From positions 1-21,983 of the IMG/VR virus record IMGVR_UViG_3300047392_000254: a stretch of 21,983 nt of DNA; one strand, written 5' to 3'. This document shows positions 1 to 9,600 of this stretch, piece by piece. Each line of letters starts with the position of its first letter. Positions within the stretch are counted from its first letter, which is position 1. The notes under the pieces are model-generated. The model saw only the letters and a list, made by a program, of their open reading frames with translations, was not told the DNA's origin and made no database searches. The position numbers were made by a program, and so were the translations under genes. This DNA is from a virus.

Positions 1-3000
1 GCTGTAACCCTGCTCTATGTCCAAAACGATGTACTTCCCAGCAGTTTTGCCAGCATCCTCACTAGAATATACTAGGTTGCTAGGGTATGAAATTTCTACT
101 ATATCTCCTGTTTCAATGAGCGGGTTTGGGAAAACATCTAGCGTGACTACAGTTTGCTGTTTTGACCATTGAGTTCTCATCCATTGGGATAAAGCTTTTG
201 CTTCTGATTCTTTTTGTATCCATGTAGATTCAAATGCTACCTGCTCATCATTTTTAGTAGATGACAGATCTGGATCAATATATTCAAATGGGTCCAGTGG
301 AGCTATGGTTTCCCCAACAACAATAAAGCTTTTTTCTCCGCCATCTGCAAGGTCAACAAATGCCCCTGTATTATTTAAAACAAAGGCATCGATTCCAAAT
401 GACGTTGCATCATAGCCAAGCATTGTGACGTTTGGATTTAATATAATTTGAGGGTATTTTACAAACCCTGGTCTTGTAGCATATTTAGTAGATATCTTTT
501 TAATTTCTCTAGCTACTGGCCCAAATTCTTTTATCCATGGGCTTGTACTTGTAGTTGATGAGCCGCCTGATATAAAATCCCCAAACACATTTCTTAGTGA
601 TGTTGAAGATCCAATATATGAGCCATAGTTATCGTAAGCATATGACCCAGCAAACTCTTCTTTCTTTAAAGCTGCAGCGTATGCATAGTCAAAAGCAGAC
701 TCTCCAGATATTCCAATTAAAGCTATTTTATTTGTCAGCGTTAAAGGCGAGCTATCAGTTGCTGTTATAATCTCATTATTAAATTTAATCTTAAATACTA
801 AAGAGCCAGAAGTCGCCTGCGATACTCTAACGTCTATTCTATAAAATTCTCCTCCAGATACACCAGTAATGGAAGTGTCTTCAGTTTTTTGTGTATCAGA
901 AACCGCAGTTTCAACACCATTAACTAATTTAAACAATTGAACATCTCTAGCATTCAAACCTTTGTTAGCCACATTTTGAGAAGTAGCAATTTTTAATATG
1001 TAACCATTTAAATTATCTGCAGAAAGCCCTATGCCTAACCCAGCTGAAACAAATTGTTCTCCAGTCACCCTATCATTTTTGTCTTTAGATAACTTAAAGA
1101 ATAATGCTGTTCCTATAGAAAAAAATTGTTGGGTAGCAAGAGTTATCCCAGAAATAGGAATAGAGGCACAGTAATATTTCTTCCCATCTACTGGAGCAAC
1201 TATAGTTAAAAGAGATCTAGATATTAAATTGCCTGAGCCGTCTGTTTGCTTTAATGAGAATACAGAATCATCAACAGTATTTGATTTAGCAGCCAAGTCT
1301 AACTTTGACCCTGTCCATTCTTGCTTTAAGCTATCTATATTTACTGGGTGATCGTCACCAACACCTACGCCCTTGCCCGTAGCATTAAAAGAATTTCTTT
1401 CTTTAATTCTATATCTAAGAGTAGATTTAAATGAACCTATTTTGCTTTCTCCTAAAAATTTTGCTATATCTGCATCTGAAGTTATCCATTTCTTAATAAC
1501 TGTATTAGGAGCAGACAAAGGCTCATATTGAAATTCAACTGCGTCATACTGTATGATTTCATTATCTATCAAGAAATAGCCAGACTTATTATAAAAAGAT
1601 GTATCTGCTAAATCGCTGTATACGCTAATTGGAGATAATGAAACAACGCCCAATGGGCTATCCGTTTCAGACGTTGCAGAAGCTGACAAAGTTGATTGCA
1701 ACGCCGCTGCACCAATTGCAGCTGGAGGAGATACATAAAGATTGTCTGATGAACCTTGGTAGTTTGTACTAATGATTGGGGTATAAATTACCTTAACAGC
1801 TTTAACAGATGGCACAGTTTCTTTATCTAATGAAATAATGTTGGCTAGGTTAGAGCCTTTTGTTTCACTTCTAAATTTAAAACTTGAAGTGCGTGTTCTA
1901 TCAAATAAATAATCTCTAGGGTAAAACTGCAAAACATCATTATTATCGAAGGTGGCAATCATTTGAGTATCTTTGCATAGATCTTGTATATGCTGCCAAA
2001 CAGTTTTTGTATCCTCTGTGTACCAATACAATGGAACAATGGTGGCTGAGTCTGTTACGCTAGAATTATTTTTGCCATACGTATTAAAATTATAATTAGT
2101 AAATCCTACGCTATCTAAAAGCCTTCTAATTATTGCTTGTGATGGGGCATTCTGTATTACAATATCTGGAGCTAAAATTTCTTGCAAAAACTTTGCTCCG
2201 TCTAGACCTTGAATATCCATATCGCCAAACTCAGAAATCTTAAATGAATCTATATAAAATACACCTTGCTGAATAATATCGTTATCTATTTTATTAAAAG
2301 GCATTAGCTTAACATTTTTATATAAGCTTATATTAGTTTTATTAAAAGATTGTGTTTTGTCGTATTCTAAACCTTTTCTGTCAAATCCTTCCAGCGAAAG
2401 ATAAAGCGAATTAGATGTTACTGATCCTACTGGAACAATTCCTGATGTAGCATCTGAAGCAGTTTTAGAAATTTGAAATGAAACAATTCTGTCTGAAATA
2501 TCCTGTATGTATCTTGCGCCTACTTCTATGACGCCAAGAAAAGAGTTGGCCACGCTAATTGTATTTACAGTAACAATTATTTTTTTAATATTAGCTGGCG
2601 CAGATGGCTGTGCAAATTTTGTTGTTGACCAAGACGACCCGTTATAATAAAGCTGAAACACTCCATTGTCTGGCACTACCCCATTTGTAGATATGGTAGA
2701 TTCCACTCCAGCATGATCTTGAATTTTAATTGACCAATTTGTTGGCTTTGAATAAGATGTTTCAAATTTAACAAGCACTGTGTTTGCAACAGCAGTTTTA
2801 GCTACTGGATATTCTACTGTAAAGTTACAATTATCTAAAGATAAGTTTGATGCTTGTGGAGACAACCAAAATTTATATTGATTTTTTGTACTTGAAAAAT
2901 ATGTTCTTACTGGCAAATCGGCTGAAACATTATACTTTGGAATCTGTGTTATAACTTGTGGATTTAAGATAAAATAATTAATCCCCGATCTATCGGGCCT

Positions 3001-3219
3001 TCTTGGGTCTATTATGCTGGTTAGCGGGAAAAGCTTTTTAAATGGCTGGTATGATTTATTTGTTACAGGGTCTACTTTAGTAACAGTTTCAACTGGAGAG
3101 GTTATAGTAACCCCATCAATTAAATCATTCATATTATATTCAATCCAGCATCCGCCAGACATTGAATATGATACAGACTGGTTTAATTTATCTAAAGTGC
3201 CTTGGCTTACTGTCTGCAT
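1..3219 (-). CDS. Tail hub / minor tail protein, partial (C-terminus off left edge)
   Basis: I translated this frame by hand: it is open from an ATG at 3219 to the left edge, giving 1073 residues with no stop. The ATG overlaps the stop of the preceding gene in TAATG, with a GGAAG-type ribosome site inside that gene. Residues 1 to about 450 look like a siphovirus hub protein (gp27/ReqiPepy6 Gp37-like style), including LYKNVKLMPFNKI and IDIQGLDGAKFLQEILAPD. Residues about 645-850 look like an inserted beta-sandwich of the concanavalin/LamG type (GLGIGLSADNLNGYILKI, then FYRIDVRV). The visible C-terminal part (QTVVTLDVFPNPLIETGDIV) is typical of hub/baseplate proteins that continue toward receptor-binding parts. 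Its place after the tape measure and distal-tail gene supports a tail-tip role, and the lectin-like insert could bind surface glycans. Tail location is secure; the domain labels are inference from sequence style. Confidence 0.8.
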   Translation of the reverse strand, partial: MQTVSQGTLDKLNQSVSYSMSGGCWIEYNMNDLIDGVTITSPVETVTKVDPVTNKSYQPFKKLFPLTSIIDPRRPDRSGINYFILNPQVITQIPKYNVSADLPVRTYFSSTKNQYKFWLSPQASNLSLDNCNFTVEYPVAKTAVANTVLVKFETSYSKPTNWSIKIQDHAGVESTISTNGVVPDNGVFQLYYNGSSWSTTKFAQPSAPANIKKIIVTVNTISVANSFLGVIEVGARYIQDISDRIVSFQISKTASDATSGIVPVGSVTSNSLYLSLEGFDRKGLEYDKTQSFNKTNISLYKNVKLMPFNKIDNDIIQQGVFYIDSFKISEFGDMDIQGLDGAKFLQEILAPDIVIQNAPSQAIIRRLLDSVGFTNYNFNTYGKNNSSVTDSATIVPLYWYTEDTKTVWQHIQDLCKDTQMIATFDNNDVLQFYPRDYLFDRTRTSSFKFRSETKGSNLANIISLDKETVPSVKAVKVIYTPIISTNYQGSSDNLYVSPPAAIGAAALQSTLSASATSETDSPLGVVSLSPISVYSDLADTSFYNKSGYFLIDNEIIQYDAVEFQYEPLSAPNTVIKKWITSDADIAKFLGESKIGSFKSTLRYRIKERNSFNATGKGVGVGDDHPVNIDSLKQEWTGSKLDLAAKSNTVDDSVFSLKQTDGSGNLISRSLLTIVAPVDGKKYYCASIPISGITLATQQFFSIGTALFFKLSKDKNDRVTGEQFVSAGLGIGLSADNLNGYILKIATSQNVANKGLNARDVQLFKLVNGVETAVSDTQKTEDTSITGVSGGEFYRIDVRVSQATSGSLVFKIKFNNEIITATDSSPLTLTNKIALIGISGESAFDYAYAAALKKEEFAGSYAYDNYGSYIGSSTSLRNVFGDFISGGSSTTSTSPWIKEFGPVAREIKKISTKYATRPGFVKYPQIILNPNVTMLGYDATSFGIDAFVLNNTGAFVDLADGGEKSFIVVGETIAPLDPFEYIDPDLSSTKNDEQVAFESTWIQKESEAKALSQWMRTQWSKQQTVVTLDVFPNPLIETGDIVEISYPSNLVYSSEDAGKTAGKYIVLDIEQGYS

Positions 3220-3668
3220 TATACTTCTTCCAGTGCAATACTTACATCCCAAAATAACTGAGCTGTGTCAGTTGCATTTGCTTTTACATTTCTTTTTATA
3301 ATATTAAATGAACAGGATGTGAAGCTTGCTACAAAATCTTCTGTCCTGGAAGAATTATAGGCTATTCTTACATTAAATGAACCTTGTCCTTTAGCACTTA
3401 AATAAAATGCCTTTATATCTTCCGCTCCCCAGCCCCCATCAACCGTCATAGTCGAGTATGAGGGCACCATAGACCAGGAGGTGGACACGTTCTTCTTATC
3501 GGCTATAAACAGCTTTCTAAGGCTTCCATTGGCCATTCTAGTACTTTGCTCAATGCGTTGTACATCTACTGATATTGGAGATCTATTATGCTCAGTTAAT
3601 TTTTGCCATGTGCCAGCTGCGTCCTGTATAAACAGGGCGGAACCTACGGGCAATGCTAAAGCTGTCAT
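3219..3668 (-). CDS. Distal-tail-like small tail protein
   Basis: A 149-residue protein between the tape measure and the tail hub. Its ATG overlaps the tape-measure stop as TAATG, and its own stop overlaps the hub ATG in the same way, so the three are probably translationally coupled. There is no signal peptide or membrane segment. The sequence is beta-rich with a core RMANGSLRKLFIADKKNVS, a glycine-tryptophan turn (VDGGWGAEDIKAFYLS) and a C-terminal strand QLFWDVSIALEEV. In siphoviruses this position usually holds the distal tail protein, which forms the ring joining the tube to the hub. The small size suggests a minimal tube-fold version rather than a full Dit with a galectin domain. Function rests mainly on position and fold impression, not on a recognised family signature. 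Confidence 0.65.
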   Translation of the reverse strand: MTALALPVGSALFIQDAAGTWQKLTEHNRSPISVDVQRIEQSTRMANGSLRKLFIADKKNVSTSWSMVPSYSTMTVDGGWGAEDIKAFYLSAKGQGSFNVRIAYNSSRTEDFVASFTSCSFNIIKRNVKANATDTAQLFWDVSIALEEV

Positions 3669-6600
3669 TAGATACTCTTTCCTTGTCCAACCATTTTAAC
3701 ATTAACCTTGGCCTTTTGTCCAATAACCACTTCGGCTTTCTTTACAATCATATTTGACAATGCTTCTACATCCATTCCTTCAGAAGCGTAAATAGTCTGA
3801 TTTACAACATATGAAGAACCTGAAACTCCGCCATCCTTTAAGCTATATTGAGCTTTGTTAAAATTATATCGTGGGGATGCAGCAGCTAATGTATTCATGA
3901 CATCATTTGGCATAATATTAGCACGATCTTTTAGGTGTATAAGCTCTGGCCCCTTTTCTCCAACAAGGAACATTCCCTTACCGCCCATAACTCCAGTAGC
4001 AGCTTTTTTAATTGCCTTTGTCCCGACTTTTCCTGTAGCTTGGTCATAGCTATATATTAAACCAGTCGCAGTATCTGATGCATAAGTTTTGTTATTCCAT
4101 TGAAATAACTCTCCATTAAATCCAGTCTCTGTGATTATTTTTTTGCTTTGTCCTTGAGAAAGAACATTTTTATAAGCAGAGTAAACATCTTTGCCTTTGC
4201 CAGTTAAAACATCTTTGCCAAATACTGTGGAATTAGATGTGCTAGTTGGTTTGCCATTTTGCTTATTAACTGCATTTACAATATCTTGAAGAGTTGCTCC
4301 ACCCTTAATGCTATTTGCTGCCGCTTCATCTACGCCTGTGCCAGCCTTAGAATCTGAAAGTATTTTAATTGCATTTTGTTGTGGAGATATAGGAACTTTT
4401 TTACCGTTCTTATCTGTTGTATATCTGTCCATCTTTTTGCCAGTTGCGGCTTCGTAAGCAGCAACTAACCCAGCTGCGGCTTCTTTATTTTTTGTAGCAT
4501 ACTCTTCGACTGATACTCCAGCAATTTTAGCATTTGCATAAAGAGCAGTCATTGAATTATTTACTTTATCAATTGCTGCTTGCTGTGTGTCATATTTAGC
4601 TTTTATCTTATCCAAGCTTTCGCTAGCCAAGGCTGCGCTATCTGAAAGTTTTTGCTGCTTATTGCTCATTGCTTCAACTGCAGCTTTAAGTGGCGCATTT
4701 GCAGCTTCATTGGCCTTGTCAATTGCTCTCATTTGAGCGTCTGTTTGCTGTTGAGAAGTTAATGACTCTAAATCAATTCTTAATGATTGAGCTTTTGCTG
4801 TATCTCCAGTAGCTGAAGCATTTTGCATTTCAAGTCTAGTTTTTTCAATCTGTCTTCCTAGATCTGCATCAGCTTGAGATGCGGCTAAAGCTTTCTTTCT
4901 AGCTTCCGCAAGTTTATTATTTGCCTCAATTTGTTTATTTAATGCAGCAAGCCTATCTCTATCTGAAATCTGCTGTGCGACTGTCTGACCCTTAATTGCC
5001 TTAGTATAAGAAGCAATTTGTCCCTTTAATTTATCTAAATTAGCATACTGTTCTTTTAGCATTCCAGTTCTATTAGTTGCTTGAACAGAAGCGCTTACAG
5101 AAGAAAATATTGCAGCTACAGTTTTAGTAGTTTCTGCATCTAATTTAGAAAGGTCCCCCTTATATCCAAGCGCTTCAAGTCTTATTTTTTGCCATACACT
5201 AATTAAAGTGTCAGTACCATTAATTATCTTTTTAACTTGTGGATTAGTTTTTGCTAACTCATCAACAGTCTCTTGAGTAATCTTTGTTCCAGCTTCTTTT
5301 GAGTTATTAAGCCTATCAAGCATCATCTTTTCAGCTTCTGTATAGCTTAATGATTTGACTTTGCCAGTAGTATCTTTAGCAACAAGTCTTTCTCGTTTTG
5401 CAATTAAATCATTGATGCCAGTTTCAGTAGCCATTAATGCTGTATTAAGTGATGCAGCTCTTTCTTTACTGCCCTCATTTTTTGTAGATTGTCCAAAGCT
5501 GGAGACAGCAGACACTGCCGCTGTCTGTGAATCTGTAATAGCTTTAAACTTAGAGTTACCCATTGTCGCAGTAATTGACTGATCTTTTTTATTTGAAAGT
5601 CTTAGCATTGTATAAACTTTTTTAGTTGCTTCATCAGCAGACATTCCTGCTGCTATAAGCTGTTCTTTAATTCTACGAACTGCATCGGGGACCTTAGTAG
5701 ATGGCTGACGGTTTAATGCTTTAATTTGTTCCCCAAATGTTTCTTTAACTTCAACCTTTAGCTTCTTGTATTCTGCAATAGTCATTTTGAACGGTGTCCC
5801 ACCATCCTTCATACTTTCATAAGTGAGCTTATTTGCAGCTTGCAGATCTCTTGCATCCTGTATAGCATCTTTCATCTTTGAGCCAAAATCAGTAAATCTT
5901 ACTCCAGCCTTTTTAGCTGCTTCTGCTGTCATTCCAAATGTAGATATATTTAAGGTCTGTCCTTCTTTATAATGCTTCCACATTTTGTATCCAGCAATTC
6001 CAGCCAACGTTACTGCAGCTAGTGGTGCAACTAATCCAGCTGCTGCTGCGGCTGTAGCACCAAATCCTGCTGTGGCCATACCTGATGCAGCAGCGCTTGC
6101 TGCTGCACGAGTAGCGATTGCTTTTCCAAGTGAGGCTGCGACTTGTGGGCCAGCCATCGAACCAGCAATACTACCCATCATTGCGCCATTTTGACCACCA
6201 AGCTTTGCGCCAAGGGCTGTACCCACAGCCATTCCTCCAACAGTTCCAATTGTGCTTCCAACAGCACCTTTACCAAAGGTAAATCCATTTTCATCTTGTC
6301 TTGTAATAGCTGGCAAAATATTTCTATTTCTTAAATACTGAACTGGGTGTAACATATTTGAAGTTGTGTATCTAGCATTTGCGCCAAAGTTTTGAGCAAG
6401 GGTAGCTTCTCCAAATGCTCCTGGCTTTACTGCTGCTGGGCTTGCACCCCAGCCCTTAATGTATGAACCAAAATCTTTTACTTTACCAGCAGCAATTTTA
6501 CCAGTATTCATAAGAACAGTTCCAACTTTTTTACTTTCTGTTCCTAAATAGTTTACTCCAGACTTTATATCTTGAGCTACCATCTTTGATCCAGTAACCA

Positions 6601-9600
6601 TTTGCTGTCCAGAATATTTTAGAGCTTCTTTTGACTTAAGCAATTCAGACTTAACTTTATCAGCATCATCTTTTATGCTTGTGCCTAAAGCATAAATTGA
6701 CATTCCTATTTGCTGTCCAGCTGACTTTAAAAGAGCTTCTGTTTTATTTAATGTAGCATGCCCAATTGTTAAGCCTGGTGCATACGGCAAAGATCCCTGT
6801 GCGGAATATACATTAGTTCTGACTCCGCCATTTCCAACTATTGTTGATCTTCCTACAGATAATGGACCATCAACATATTGTGGCTGTGTAATATCTGCTG
6901 GTGTAAATGCAGCAGCACGTGCTGCTTTAGCTGCTGCGGCAGCTGCTGCTTTAGCTGGGTTTCCACTAACTCCATATGCTCTTTTAGCACGACTGATTAG
7001 CCCACCAATTTCATAAGAAGGTATTATACCTCCAGAGTTTTTAGGAACAAATAGCTCTGGGCCTTTTTCTCCAACAAGGTACGGCCTACCAGCATTAACT
7101 GGACCACCATGTTCACGAGCAGCGTCTACAACTGCCTGTAACTTTAATTTATTTTTACTTGCAGCAACAATTCTAAATTTACCGCCCATATAAACTTCAC
7201 TCTCATTTACTGGGACTGGGCCTTGTGCTGAATGGAATGTTAAATCTGGAAAAATTTCAGAAGCTGGTACTGCATTTCTATTTTTAACAGATGCAACCAT
7301 CTGCAACTGCCCAAATCCTTCAGCTGTATCTGGGTTCTTGCTCCATGAAGAACGGCGCATAATAAATTCTTTACCAACAAGGTCTTCCCATTTGCCTTGT
7401 TGAATAAGAGTACTAATTGATGCAGGCAAAGAGTTAATGTTTCTAACACCTCTATGCAAAGTTCCGCTAAATTTAGTTCTAAGTGTTGATAAATATGTTT
7501 GTACTGCTGGATCATTAATTGCGCTATAGTCGCCCTGCATATAATTATAAAGAGCTGTCTTTGCTCTTGTTTCTAATGTTCCAGTTTCAAATGCTGTGAT
7601 CGCACCCTCACGCTTTGGTATATAGCTTATCTTACCAGCATTTGGTCCTCTATCATTTGAGTATGGATAGTAGCTTCCTCTGTATCTAATTTTTGGTGCA
7701 ACATATTGATTACGAACATGCATAGCTGGTTGGAATTTACCAATTTGAAGTACACCATGTGCTGGATCCGTATTGCCTAAGTTTTTAATCTTTTCATTTC
7801 TAATAATCCATGAAGGAAGTTGTCCATAATTCTTTTTACTTCTATTTATAAGCCCGCCAATTGCTCCACCCATATTAAAGAATGAAATGCCAGAATCTGT
7901 TGCAATAACACTTGAGCCAGATCCTCTAATACCAGAACCTCTTAAAGTACCAACCTGGCTCATCTCATCATAAAAATTAGCAGCTGTATTTGGGACTTTA
8001 AGTTTTCTTAAATTAGTTGATAAAATTTTACCAACAAACTCTTCAAACGTGTCAGTCTTTACACCAAATGGCTTTGTTCTATTTCTAAGGCCTTGCTGTA
8101 CTTGAGACCATGCATCATTAAATATTCTGTCTACATCTGCTTTAGGATATCCTAAAAGACCTGCAGCACTCTTCATAGTTGAAAATGGGTGTATTGGTGA
8201 TCCATTTAAAGACTTCAGTATTGTTCTTGGATCCCCACCAGAATTAAGTGAAAGATTTCCTCCAGCACCATATCTAGGCTGAGGGCCTAATAAGCCTGGA
8301 CTTACATATTGACCATTTTCATTTCTAGCAATAGCTGGGGCAAAGTGACTTCTATCTACACCCTTCCAAATTGCATTTACATCTGCAGCAGGAAGCGCCT
8401 CTAATTCTTTTAATGTATATTTTGAGCCATCAGGCTTATTGATTTTCCAGCCAGAGTTATGACTTGTAATTAAATCCATTCTTCTAGCATTGGCATCCGC
8501 ACCAGTTGCTGTTGAATAATAATGTCTAGGAAGTCTATTACCTCTTATTAAAGCGGTTCTTCTACTTGCTGCTTTGGACCATGATCCAGAGAACATTTGC
8601 AGAATTTGCTGTGCAGATGGTCTGCCACCGTAAGATGATCTTGAAAGCTTGATGCTACCACCAGCGGCATGGTGTGGAAGTGGAGTGCCATTATTTGCAG
8701 CATGGACTGCATCAAAAAGAGCTGGATTATCTTGTATGCCTGGTCCAAATACTGTTTCTTTTGGAGTAAGCATAGCAGTAATTTCTCCACCACTATTTTT
8801 ATATGTTGATGGTGCTGCTGCAACTAGTGCTGCATTTCTAGGGTCTAATGATGCTGCTTGATTTAAAACATACCCGCCAACTGGCACTGTACCTAATCTG
8901 TCATCATAGCTAATTGATGCTGGACCAGATACCTGAGTTTTATTTGCTCCGAATGACTCTACCTTACCACCAGTATTATATTTTCTAGGAATTGTTGTAT
9001 GCATGCTATATCCAGCACCAGATGTTCTAACTCCTAATTGACGTGCTATTGTATCTACTAGTTTTGATGTTTCAGTTTTATGAAAAAGCTCTTTCATATT
9101 TGACTTACCAGTGGCACTTACAACTGGTTGAGTTGTTAATGGAACAGTAGTAAGATTTACAGATCTTGCTTGAGTTGCTGCTACAGCAGATGCTGTTTGA
9201 GCCATCATTGATTCTATTTTAGCATTCAATGTAAATATCTTTGCTCTAGCGCCATCTACTGTTAACTTGCCAACTTCTAGCTCTTTAACAATTAGCGCAG
9301 CTTCATCTGCAGCTAAGGATGTAATTTGTGTCATCTTTGGAAGCAAAGCCTGGTAAGAATCGGCCAAAGATGCAGTTATAGTTCCTGTCGCAGCTACTTC
9401 TGTTTTTAATGTTGCTAATTCTGCTTTTGACTGCATAGCAATTGCCGCTGTCATTGAGTGCCACTTAGCAGCTTCGCTAGCTACAATTCCAGTAGATACA
9501 CCATTTACTGATGTTATACCTGGTATCTTTGGCATATCATTATTCATATAAACTTGAGGAGCGTTAGATATTCTTTGATTTACTGGTTTTGGTCCTGGGA

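Noticed and set aside
3014-3301. Plus-strand 95-aa frame across the hub and distal-tail genes
   Set aside because: It lies opposite two well-supported minus-strand genes and shows no start signal.
7240-7515. Open frame of 91 aa within the tape measure
   Set aside because: It is a shadow in another frame of the same strand across the ART domain, without a ribosome site.
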